Assembly: GCA_905331475.1 (NCBI GenBank)
Contig: CAJNYU010002345.1
Span: 86,416 to 150,415 of the forward strand
DNA length: 64,000 bases
Direction of reading: 5' to 3'
DNA from: Rotaria socialis
Taxonomy: Eukaryota > Rotifera > Eurotatoria > Philodinida > Philodinidae
Below, in pieces: positions 10,443-21,059 of this stretch; the first letter of the stretch is position 1, and each line of letters starts with the position of its first letter. The notes under the pieces are model-generated. The model was not told the DNA's origin. It searched no databases and was given only the letters and a program-made list of their open reading frames with translations. Both the position numbers and the translations under genes were made by a program.

Positions 10443-13400
10443 TTATGATGAACACATAAGACAAGCACCATTCTCGTCGGTCATATTACATTGTTTCATA
10501 CGACGTGCAAGATTTTGTTCTTCAGTCTTAGGTGTTTCTTCTTGTGTAGCAGTTGGTTTTTCAGCAGCATCGTCGGCTTTCATTGGTGCTGGTATACGTG
10601 ATTTATCAACAGTAAATTTAATTGGATCAGCTGCTGGACGTGTACGTAAATAGTACATGCCAGTTTTAAGACCCTTGAAATAAAATCATGCAAAAATAAC
10701 TGTAACGAAAAAATAGGAACAAACTAACTTTTTTCCATGCATAGAAGTGCATTGACGAAAGTTTATTCATTGTTGGTTCAGCAATATGAATATTTAATGA
10801 TTGAGATTGATCAATGAAAGCACCACGATCAGCAGCCATGTTAATAATAGATTTTTGCGAAATTTCCCACACAGTCTTATACAATGCTTTAATATCATCG
10901 GGAATACCTTCGATATTCTACATAGAAGAAACAATAAAACTAAGTTTACAAACATGAACGAAATCATACTTGAATTGAACCATTTTCATACATTAAACGA
11001 TTTTTCATATCGTGATTCCATAAACCTAATTCGGTCAAATCTTTCAATAGATGATCATTAACAACCTATCATCGTGAATAATAAAAAGTTTGCGGTGTTT
11101 TTTATTTATAAAGTCTATTTACTTGAAATTCACCGGAAAGTACACGTCGTACATATAAATTACTAGTATAAGGTTCAATTGATTCATTATTACCAAGAAT
11201 TTGAGCTGTTGAAGCTGTTGGCATGGGTGCTACTAATAAACTATTTCGAACACCATATTGACTTATATCACTACGCAGTTCGGGCCAATTCCAACGATTC
11301 GAAGGTTTAACATTCCACATATCAAATTGAAGAATCTTAAAAAGAAGAAACAAACAAGTATTTATTTCTATTCAGAAGTAAAAATCTACTTACGCCTTTG
11401 CTAACAGGCGAACCTGTATATGTTTCATAAGGACCATTAACTTTAGCTAATTCACAACTGGCTTTTAAGGCAGCATAATAAATAGTTTCAAATATATCAC
11501 GATTAAGCTTTTGAGCTTCTTCACTTTCAAATGGAAAACGCATTAAACAAAATGTATCAGCAAGACCTTGAACACCAATACCAATTGGACGATGACGAAG
11601 ATTTGATAATTTAGCCTAGTAACATAAAAACGTTAAAATAATAAAGATATCATTTAAAAAAAACGAAAAAAACGTACCTCTTTCAATGGATAGAAATTTA
11701 CATCGATGATTTTATTCAAATTACGTACAATAACTCTTGTTACGTAAACAAGTTTGTCAAAATCGAATGTACGATCAGAACGTACGAATCGATTCAATGC
11801 AATAGATGCCAAATTACAGACAGCAACTTCGTCTGGTGATGTATATTCAACGATTTCCGTACATAAATTTGAGCAATGAATTGTGCCAAGATGTTGTTGA
11901 TTACTTTTAGCATTACAATGATCTTTATATAACATAAAGGGTGTACCGGTTTCAATTTGCGCATTAACAATTGCAAACCATAAGTCTTGAGCTTTGACTG
12001 TCCGACGTCCACGACCTTCTTGTTCATATTTTAAGTATAAATCGTCGAATTCTTTTCCCCAAGCATTCAGTAAACCTTGACATTGATGTGGGCACATCAA
12101 TGTCCATTTATCATTACTTTCAACACGACGCATAAATAAATCGGGTATCCATAATGCGGGAAATAGATCACGTGCACGTTTTTCTTCGGCACCAGTATTT
12201 TTTCGAGCATCCAAAAATTCAAATATATCAGCATGCCATGGTTCCAAATAAAGTGCATAAGCGCCTATCAATGAAAACAAATAATTGAAAAAACTTTATA
12301 GGTAAAAAGCATAATCAACTGAATTCGTACCAGGGCGTTTGCCACCTAAACAGAACAAAGCAACGGTTTACTAAATAAAATAATCAAAATATCTATTTCA
12401 CCTTGATTGACATATCGAGCTACATTATTAAATACACGCATCATTGGTAAAACACCATCAGAACGACCATTAGTCTATTGAGAATAATTTTTTTTAGATA
12501 AAAATTTAGTTTGATTTCAGAGATTGAACTTACTCCTTCAATATATGATCCATTTGAACGAATGCAACTCACAGCAAGACCAATACCGCCAGCATTTTTT
12601 GAGATGATTGCACATCGACGTAATGTTTCAAAAATACCTTCAATACTATCAGCACACATTGTTAATAAATAACATGATGCCATCTGTGCTTTTGTTGTAC
12701 CTATTGAAAATTAAATACAGTAAAAACTAAACGAATCAAGAGAATCGATTTACCAGCATTGAAAAGTGTTGGTGTTGCATGTGTAAACCATTTTTCTGAT
12801 AATAAATTGTATGTTTCAATAGCATCTTCAATTTCGTTGCCATGAATGCCAACAGCTACACGCATAAGCATATGTTGTGGTCGTTCCACTATAATATTAT
12901 TTATACGACGTAAATATGAACGTTCGAGCGTCTAAAAAAGAGGGTAATACATATTCATTCTAATAAGATAACATAACCATCAATCAAAAATCAACTAATG
13001 GCTATTTTTAAAAGTATCTACGTTTTATAGATGAAGGTAAACCGTACCTATTCAATGATTCAAATTAATCTGATTCTTCACCTTTAGAAACAAAGGAACA
13101 CTTCAATGGTCAGTTTCACTAATAGTTAAGATTTGTGATTATCAAAACATTTTCAGTGTTCGTGTTGATACATGGCTATCTTTCGATATAGAATGTCTCT
13201 CATCAAGCACATCGTTGCAAGCTGGCTGGTTCAGCAATATCGTGCTACCGATGAAGAAAGCGAGTTACTGAAACTATAACATTCTGAGAAGAGCATTATT
13301 ACAAAATTCTCATCTACTAGTAATACTTTATCTTTAAGTACGATATGAAATAAAATTCACTAGTTTATTTGAAAAGTGATTAAAATAGGCATTAGTCTAT

Positions 13401-14340
13401 GTCAGCTTGCCTTCATTAGCACAAACCTATTATACATGTCTCAATTTTCATTGACAGAACTATAGTTGATTGAATGAAATTGACACAAGTCTGATATTAC
13501 GATATATTTACCTTGAAGCCAAAATAATTAAAATCAAAGTCACGTTCATGCTTGACAGCTGCATTGAGTATCTAAAAAAGGAGAACAAGCTAGTAAATAA
13601 TAAAGTACTTTCATTTGTTTTCTTCTTACATCTGCATTAGCCATGACAACTTCGTAAGCGTCTTTTGAAATAATTGGTGCATGTGTATCCAAATCAGGAT
13701 TTCTGTGACTGTACATATCAGCAATCACTTCTACAAAAATAAAATCCTTATTTTCAAATCAAGCTCAAGATTCAAAATACGAACCGCTAAATAAAGCTTT
13801 TGTTTCCTTGTGTAAATTACTGACAGCAATACGTCCAGCTAATATGCCATAATGAGGATGTTTGACAGTCATTGAAGCAGCTTTTTGTGCAGCTAAGTTA
13901 TCAAGTTCAACTGTTGTAACACCTGAACGGAAGAAAAATTGGTCATATTGCAAAATTATGATGAAATTATTTACCGGGATGAACGAAATTGATAACTTGT
14001 AAAGCAACAGCTGCCTAAAATGTATGGATATATATATATATTATAAAATATGGAGCAAAGTTAAGTTTACGACATACTGGATCAATATAATCGAGATCAA
14101 GACCATCACTAAGGTTTGAAATACGTGATGTAATCTTATCGAACATAGCATGTTCTTTTCGACCATCTTAAATAGGAATAACATAAATTTTCCAATGAAA
14201 ACATTCTGCTGAATAATCGAGTACAAAATAAAAATACCTCGTTTGATGACAAATAATGCATTAGCACTAATATCTTCACTTGATTTTAATCTTTGAAGTT
14301 TAACTCCGCCGACATTTGCTGTATTAGTTGTTGGAAGCAT
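10443..14340 (-). CDS. RRM1: Ribonucleoside-diphosphate reductase large subunit (class Ia, RRM1)
   Basis: Makes deoxyribonucleotides from NDPs together with the small (radical) subunit in the cytosol. The gene has more than a dozen exons. The N-terminal ATP-cone region begins after a leader starting [12 protein letters not shown] and reaches FVIKRG, where most orthologues begin near HVIKRDGR, so this copy has an extension of about 30 residues. Recognisable blocks in order: [49 protein letters not shown] (active-site Cys); [36 protein letters not shown] and [11 protein letters not shown] (catalytic Cys pair region); [30 protein letters not shown]. The C-terminus ends GACLMCSS with the CxxC pair that re-reduces the active site. 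Introns are mostly 50-70 bp, except about 580 bp at 12934-13512. The start ATG at 14340 was chosen because the triplet ten codons upstream is GTG. Confidence 0.96.
12934..13512 (-). other. Oversized intron in the RRM1 gene
   Basis: This intron separates the exon encoding [13 protein letters not shown] from the one encoding [12 protein letters not shown]. It is roughly ten times the length of its neighbours. On the plus strand around 13150-13275 there is a 40-codon open stretch ([27 protein letters not shown]) with protein-like composition, suggesting an inserted relic of unknown origin. Confidence 0.5.
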
Positions 14341-14891
14341 TGCTTGTACAGATAAACACAATAGACCCACCGAGAGAATTTCAGACTATTAAATGCACTC
14401 TTCGTCGGTTTACGTTATAGAATAATAGGGTTCTTTGTCCATATGAAATTCTTTGTTTATTATTTAGTTGCGACAATCTTAAAGCGACCTCTCGTGACAA
14501 TTAAAACAATTACGTAAGATCAAACGAATAGAAATTATAATATATTAATTTTTCTAATTAAAAATAATATTTTTAAATTCTTCAATTGTACTTAATTGAT
14601 TATTGGCTGCAAAAAAACAAATTATTAAACAAGATTTGTTTTCAATATTAAAGTCATAATTTACGATATGGGAGCTTTTGCCATGTTTATTTAATTAATT
14701 ATGACTCTCGTATATTTGATTGAGCTCTAAATGAAAAATCAATACATAATTCTATTGAAAAAGACATTCTTGTTTCTAGATGAAATTTTCCATTGATAGA
14801 AAATTAGTTTGATATTGAACAATAGGATTTTCGATTAGAATGAATGCAGTTTCGCGAAATGCTTGCCTTGTATGAAATGAAATAATCTTAT
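14341..14891. other. Upstream region of RRM1, no gene seen
   Basis: Presumed promoter region for the minus-strand RRM1 gene. AT-rich, no open frame of note and no recognisable core promoter element beyond scattered TATAA-like strings. Confidence 0.4.
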
Positions 14892-15067
14892 ACAGTCGAA
14901 CCCGCCTATAAGAGCTCCGTATAAATGAATGTTACACTTTTAAGAGCCGTTTTTCAATTCCCCGTTTTTTCGTAATGTATTTTACATTGTGGCAAAGTCC
15001 GCTTGTAAGAGCCTCGGATACAAGAGTTATCCGCTTATAAGAGCGCTGTTTTGACGCTTTTTCGCGA
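14892..15067. mobile_element. End of a pogo/Tigger-like DNA transposon, cut by an assembly gap
   Basis: The stretch starts TACAGTCGAACCCGCCTATA, the style of terminus (CAGT after TA) known for Tc1/pogo-type elements. It is followed by three or more degenerate copies of a (T)TATAAGAG motif (CTATAAGAGC, TTGTAAGAGC, TTATAAGAGC) arranged as subterminal repeats. The sequence runs into a 100-base run of N, so the other end is missing. Confidence 0.5.
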
Positions 15068-15167
15068 NNNNNNNNNNNNNNNNNNNNNNNNNNNNNNNNN
15101 NNNNNNNNNNNNNNNNNNNNNNNNNNNNNNNNNNNNNNNNNNNNNNNNNNNNNNNNNNNNNNNNNNN
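15068..15167. other. Assembly gap (100 N)
   Basis: Exactly 100 undetermined bases: a placeholder of conventional size rather than a measured length. Its position inside a repeat explains the break. Continuity across it is not guaranteed. Confidence 0.99.
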
Positions 15168-15585
15168 CATTCGCTGTAAATTTAGTCTTTCATTTATGTG
15201 GCTATATCCATGGATGACTACGATTTAGCAAGCCGATAGTTGTTTTGGCGCTCACCAGCACCGTTCGCTGCGTCCTATGATGAACTAATTTCTGGGTTCG
15301 CCTTCCCTATGAGTTAGACAGTATTGCTGGACGAACGGTTTCCACACTCGATTGTGACCCAAGGATGGGTATTGGTCCTAGCCTTCAAATCACGAAAATG
15401 TTTTTCCTCAGTAGTTCCCCGAAGATGCGGCGTCTCTGCGTGAGACACAGAATGCGCTTAAATAATCTTGCATACGCATAGTATTTGTATGTCGGCGTCT
15501 CCCTTGACATCTCCAGCATGCACGATATTTCGGATATGTGATACCTCTCTATAGGAACAATATTTAGGAGCTTCGATGGCGATTT
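15168..15585. other. GC-richer stretch of unknown origin after the gap
   Basis: Noticeably less AT-rich than surrounding DNA. The minus strand has a 72-codon open frame (15603-15385) that is basic and unrecognised. Base composition suggests transposon or foreign-derived DNA, but no diagnostic motif was seen. Confidence 0.35.
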
Positions 15586-15885
15586 AGTATCAAGATCAAC
15601 CAATCGTTGATCTCTGGGGTGGATGGTTTGATCAATCTCGCAGAAAAACTAACGATCACAACGCCTTACAATATGTATTTTTTACATTGAAACAGCGATA
15701 GCTGTTGCGCTTTGTGTTCAACGAGGTTTACTCGACTATTCTGCATTAGTAAAAACATACTGGCCAGAATATGAGCACAATGGAAAAGAGAATACAACAG
15801 TAGTTGATATTCTATCGCACCGTGCTGGACTGACATTAGATAATTATCCGATGGAACGAATTTTGAATTGGACAGGCATGGTACA
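15586..15885 (+). pseudogene. Truncated serine beta-lactamase-like (LACTB/esterase family) gene
   Basis: After an acceptor-like GATTTAG the plus strand reads QPIVDLWGGWFDQSRRK and later, in another frame, VALCVQRGLLDYSALVKTYW and VVDILSHRAGLTLDNYP. The VDLWGG and LSHRAGL blocks are hallmarks of the beta-lactamase-related serine hydrolase family. The frame shifts by one base near 15698, just where the catalytic SxxK motif is expected, and the Ser position there reads Phe (FTLK). The similarity stops abruptly at about 15880, where a different, CCGG-rich sequence begins. It is a dead fragment, frameshifted and truncated, and no 3' part was found downstream. Confidence 0.7.
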
Positions 15886-17990
15886 TACCCAGGTCGTTAT
15901 CGATCAGTCGGTTCTTGTCGGGCGGGTTATAATTCCGATGTCACATGGGGACCGGATTCGGTCGGTTAATTTTTGGTGAATTCCGATGATTTTCTTTGTT
16001 TTCTTATGAAATCTGGTTGCCGGATTCTCCGAGAATCGGTCAGATTTATATTGCCGGAAAATATCAGGTTAGATGATACGATTGGGCCGTATACGACGTG
16101 ATCCGACAATATCTGGTAACGAAACTTTACCGGAATCTGCCGTGCCGCATGACGCTCGACTTCATGGTAGATCCGGCTTAATCAGTATCACCGGAACCAA
16201 TCGGATCATATCAGAACGGAACGGTCCTACTAACCGGGTTAAGCCACTTAGTACAACACAGATCCGACCGAAACCGTCAGTATGTAATTAACGAATACTA
16301 AGGGAACACCTTGCGATTCATTCAAACTATTACTTAACAACTCACACAAACGGTGATACCCATGAATTGAAAATTATAATCGATCCAATACAATTTTTAT
16401 GAAAAAGCAATAAAAATTAGCAAAATGATCACGTATTTATTTATCCTGACCGAAGTTATCGCCTCAAATGATGCTCACTCAAGTAGTTAATCATAAATCC
16501 TACCAATGTAACTTGATTCGACGACCAAATCCTGGTCTAACGCGAAATCCAAAGCCATTTATGATTACCCAGGGCGAGATAAACTCCTTACATATCCATA
16601 CTACGTTACCCGTCGATACGATTCCAAATCATTTAAAACGCCGAACAAACGTGTTTGCTCCGTCTGGTGCCACCGCAAGCATCCTTTCGAATTACCAACA
16701 AATCCACTTGCGGATTGTAGGATATAGATTACACAAAATAAAAATTAGGTCCTATAACACTATTTCGGCATAGAATGTCACTCAGAATCAAATTAACCAG
16801 GGAACAGGTCTCTAGCAACAGTCCAAAATGATAATCAGAACGATTCTGCAATCCTTAGTGAATTTTTCGATTGGTCAAAGGTGGGCAGGGGACTGGCTTT
16901 GCTCAAATGTAAGTATCGTTGGGCCCGTAATGAGAAATGCTTAGAATCCTGTTTCATGACAAAAAGGTAAGTTGGAACCAGCGAGAATGATTATCTGAAA
17001 CATTTTCCATGTCTTAGTGAATTTTTCGATTGGTCAAAGGTGGGCTGGGGACCGATTTTCTTCAAAGAGAAGAGTGGGTGGGTCCATAATGAATGATCCT
17101 TAGAATCTTGGTTGACGAGGAAAAGATACTTTGGAACTATTGAGGTAGTTTATCTGAACCATTCTGTACGATTGTTACAATCTTTTGATTGGTGAAAAAT
17201 GATGCGTGGAGCGATTGTCTATGAATTTTTGGTGAACACAATGACGCATTGACTAAGTTTTGAATGTAATTAATGGATTAAAACGTTAGTGGGCATGATC
17301 CAGAATGACATTGAGATGCATTTTCTATTAATTATCAATGATTTCGATGGGTGTAAAATGATGTCAGGGCGATGTTTTCAAGAAGTGTAATGCAAAAAGA
17401 TGGCGCAGTAAACTGGTTGGTATTGTGTTTAATGAATACGGTGTGTAGTAGGTTGGTTTCGGATTATTCTAAGTGTGGGCATTAGTGAGCCAGATGATGT
17501 TGCTTTCGGGTTACAATTTGTTTAGGGTGATTGCTGTTGGGAGAAATGCTTGTTGTGCACCCGTTTGAGCGGTGAGGTTTGGATTATGTTGTGATTATAG
17601 ATCAGGCGTAGTTGTTTCGGTTGGTGTGCGTGGTTTTGAAGACTACAGTTGATTCACGTTTTGATTAAAGAACGCTTGTATGAGAGATTTTTTATGAGGT
17701 CCTTGTCATCGGAATTGGATGGAATCCGGTCAAACATGTGGTGAAGCCGTTGTGAAACCGGCATCATCCGGTAGTCCGAGTGGATCGGTTGCGACAATGT
17801 TCGGTTGTATTATCCGGCAGGAAACGACCGGATCATTTTCCTTTAAATTCCGTCGGGGTTTCCGGGAGCAAAGATTCCGGCGAAATCCCTGTCGGATCCT
17901 GGCAGATTTGAGTGGGAATCATGCCGTCTTCTGGTGTTATCCGGTGCCGGTTCTAACGGGTCCCGGCTGAATCCGGAGGCAGGATGGAGT
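15886..17990. mobile_element. 2.1 kb putative non-autonomous element interrupting the beta-lactamase-like relic
   Basis: Both ends (15886-16290 and 17700-17990) are dense in CCGG/ATCCGG-type motifs in both orientations, unlike the AT-rich flanks. The left half is C/A-rich on the plus strand and the right half (about 17200-17700) is G/T-rich, so strand composition flips near the middle. No transposase-like open frame is present. The exact ends and a target-site duplication could not be fixed. A foldback-like or satellite-bearing non-autonomous element is the best reading; a Helitron-type element is an alternative. Confidence 0.45.
16839..17370. repeat. Diverged tandem repeat with 159-bp period (about four units)
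   Basis: The anchor GATTGGTCAAAGGTGGGC occurs at 16869 and 17028, a weaker copy (GATTGGTGAAAAATG) at 17187, and another (GATGGGTGTAAAATG) at 17346. Each step is 159 bp. A second anchor of the GAACNATTCTG/CTTAGTGAA type recurs in register around 16839, 16998 and 17157. Divergence grows rightward, so the first two units are the youngest pair or are under constraint. Confidence 0.75.
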
Positions 17991-19365
17991 GACTTGGGAC
18001 GATGCATTTACAATATTTCTGTTTTCTATTTGTATTCGTTTCAATTTTGTTTTTCATCGTTCCCTTTCGTATGTAGCGTTGGAGTAAGGTAAACGTATTT
18101 AGAGTAATACTTCTTCATCGTGACAATATAAATAATCAAATAGCTATACTTTTATATTTGACGAAAAAAGATCGATTATTTCACGCGAGAAGATTTCATT
18201 TTGAAAACTATTAAAAACACAAATAAAGTTCATCTTTTCAATTGCTTGTTCTTACTGTTGTTTTTAAATATAGAAACTGAATGTTCATATCAAGATTTAA
18301 TTGAAAAATAAGTCATAAACGTTGAGCAAATTTTGTATACATGTGAAACATTATCTAGAAAAATAAATATAAAAGATCGTCAATAATTGCTGTTGGTGTA
18401 TATACGATGTAACACGACAACATAAAAGATCAATTAGCGGTCTAGTCAATACTACAAGATTTGATTTTTTGTCACTCTCAGGAATGCTTGTGATCTTTAC
18501 GATCGATTGCATAGTAATCAATCAAAACCACCAAAGACCACTTTATGTTGTGAGCGGGATGTTAAATTTTACAAATAGAAATGAAATTTATTTGATATCG
18601 ATTGCTTACCAATTGTCTAATTATCACGAATAACAAAAATGAATATAAATAGTAATGATTTTTAACGTTAGAAATCATTCCCCCTCTTTCTTTCTCTTAT
18701 TCTTACATTCATGTATATTTTATTTTTTAATTATTTTAGCTTGTATTCATACTGACCATTGTTCAATATCACAGGTAAGTATTAGTTTTAGTTTTAAAAT
18801 TTTTTTTCGTTGTCTCAGCTTTTTACCCCATTTATTTATTTTAATTTTATATGATAATAATTGTCTTTCTATTTTCATTTTAGTTTTTATTTTACTTTCC
18901 TATTTTCTATTTTAGTAATACACAAAAAGTAAGTATACGCTTGTATATTTAATACGTCCTACGGAGGCCTTCCATACATCCGCGTGAAACTGGCCAAGCC
19001 TATCTTGGTGACCATAGCACGTACAGGCCACATATAGGTCTATCTGTTGTATGTTCTATACACGTTAGATCTATGTCTGTACGTGAAGAACCTTGGTTCT
19101 CTATGGCACCACGAAGGTAGTTCTTGGTCGCGCAAACAACTATTAACTGGTAAGCAAAAAAAAATTTTTTTTCATTCCGATCAATTCATTTCTTTTCATT
19201 TAACAAATAAATAAAAGAAGAAGAAAAGAAACATATGATGTAATCTTACATTTTAGCATTTTTCTTTTCTTTGAAGTGAAAGAGTAAAAGAAAATTTCTT
19301 TTTCTTGTTCATTTACTTCAAAGTATAGAAAAAGAAACGAACAATGAAAAAACAATTCACAAGTC
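17991..19365 (+). other. No coding gene; possible spliced non-coding transcript
   Basis: Most is AT-rich filler. Within it, 18740-18774 (35 nt) is bracketed by TTATTTTAG and GTAAGT, and 18916-18928 (13 nt) by CTATTTTAG and GTAAGT, followed by a GC-richer block (about 18950-19150) ending at another GTAAG. These look like tiny exons of a plus-strand transcript. The GC-richer block has a 60-codon open frame but no recognisable domain. Confidence 0.3.
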
Positions 19366-20279
19366 TTATTCGATAGAAAATCGTTGAACACGATGATTTT
19401 TCCAATCGGCGACATAGAGATTACCATGTCGACCGAAAGACAAACCAGTGGGGTTGCTGAACTGATTTGCTTCTGCTCCTTGACCGTTTCCACCCACAAC
19501 TACAGTGCCCTGTTTCTTGTCTCCTTGAGTCCAACGCATTACACGATGATTCCGCGTGTCTGCTACATAGAGTGTACCCAACGTATCAACGAAGAGTCCC
19601 GTAGGAGAAGACAATTGTGTCAGAGCATTCCCTTTGCCTTGTCCTCCAGCAATCACAATACCTTCTTTTGCACCTTCCACCCATTTCATCACACGATGAT
19701 TCCAGGTGTCTGATACGTACACTGAATGATCTCGATCGACAAAGAGAGATGCCGGCCAGTTGAGTTGATTAAGACCATCCCCTTCACCATTACCACCAGC
19801 TACGAGAGTGCCATTCTTCTCACCCAATCGATATCGTCTTACTTCAAGTTTTTCGCGGTCAGAGACGTAGAAATATCTCTGCTCATCCATGGCTAATCCC
19901 CAACAATAGATGTTGTCGATGAGTATTTCACCTTGTGTTGTACCACTACGACGAGACCATCGTACAACTCGTCGATTCTCTTGATCACAAATAATGAGAC
20001 TATTCGTCTCTTTGTCAATTGACACATCAATTGGACGCTTCAATTGATGTAATCCATTTCCTGCGCCTTTACGACCGGCAACAACTTGTCCATTCGTTGT
20101 ATCACCGTTCTTCCATTGCATGATACGATGATTCCCGCAGTCAGCAATAACCACTGTTTGATCATCATCAACAAAGAGACCGTAAGGGTAGCTGAGTTGA
20201 TTAGTGGCATCACATTCTCCGTGACCTCCAGCAATAGTCACTCCGTTCTGCTTCCATGTAGCATTAGCAGGAATATTAA
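19366..20279 (-). CDS. NHL-repeat (beta-propeller) protein, last exon
   Basis: About 300 residues in one exon after TCTTCTAG at 20280, starting with NIPANATWKQNG. At least five NHL repeats are visible, each with the pattern (P)xGLFVD...VYVADTxNHRVMRW and a linking V(I)AGGxGxG: for example SYPYGLFVDDDQ, WPASLFVDRDHSVYVSD, SPTGLFVDTLGTLYVAD and NPTGLSFGRHGNLYVAD. NHL repeats fold into a six-bladed propeller used for protein or RNA binding; the partner here is unknown. The stop follows RVQRFSIE. The N-terminal exon(s), perhaps with a signal or membrane segment, were not found upstream, so the gene may be incomplete or have a distant first exon. Confidence 0.85.
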
Positions 20280-20284
20280 CTAGA

Positions 20285-20405
20285 AGAGAAAGAGTAAGAA
20301 TAAAAGGAAATCTCTCTCTTTCTCTCTCGAGTATAGCTAGTATATTGGATAATTTCGAAAGTATCGAGCAAAATTCTTTGAATAGATCGTTCTCTCTCTC
20401 TCAAG
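20285..20405. repeat. (GA/CT)n-rich simple repeat
   Basis: Two runs of AGAGA/CTCTCT type (about 20283-20330 and 20390-20403) lie just upstream of the NHL exon, in its presumed intron. Confidence 0.7.
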
Positions 20406-21059
20406 CGTATTTAAATTCTATATTTTTGTAGAAAATCAAACTTGAATAATTAAATCTAATTAACCCAAGCAGACATTAAAAAGCCATTCAATCGAAGTTT
20501 CAAGTGATGAACTCTATTTATTTTTTCTTTTGTGAAAATGATGTAAGACTGATGTTTGTAATTAGAACGTATCTAATATTAAGCGATCAAAATGAAGAAC
20601 GAATATTGTGTTATGAACCTTTGTGAAAATATTAAAATTATTTGTTAAATGAACTTGCCAATTTTGTATCGCAGACACATAATATGCATTGCAATATTAT
20701 ATTTTGTTTATTCAGATCAATTTTGACTACAATTGCTGAAATGATTACTTTTATTTTAAGATATGAATTACATTATAGTCTTGAGGGTAACTTCTTTTAA
20801 AATTTAATCCTTTATTTTGTATTTAGACTAACTCCAAGGACAATTCAGATAATATTTTTAAATTAGATGGCATTCAAGTTTCACTCGTATACGAAATGCG
20901 GTGCGAAGCAAGAGTCGAGTACACGAAAAAATAAAAAAATTAGCGAAAAAGGAACAAGCTATCTTAAAATTAATTAGACGTCGTTTTGACCTGATTAGTT
21001 TCATATTCACTTGGAATATGCACCTTTTCCTGTCTTCAGCAGTTGTAATAAAAAACAAA
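20406..21059. other. No gene seen
   Basis: AT-rich DNA. One 66-codon minus-strand frame (21058-20858) is basic and unsupported by splice sites or motifs. Confidence 0.45.

Noticed and set aside
15385..15603. Minus-strand 72-codon frame beside the beta-lactamase relic
   Set aside because: No recognisable motif; partly antisense to the relic, whose plus-strand identity is clear.
16073..16773. Plus-strand frames of 72 and 101 codons in the CCGG-rich element
   Set aside because: Composition follows the CCGG/ATCC repeats and strand skew; no domain or splice sites.
20858..21058. Minus-strand frame as possible N-terminal exon of the NHL gene
   Set aside because: No donor in the right phase and no signal-peptide pattern before the NHL exon.
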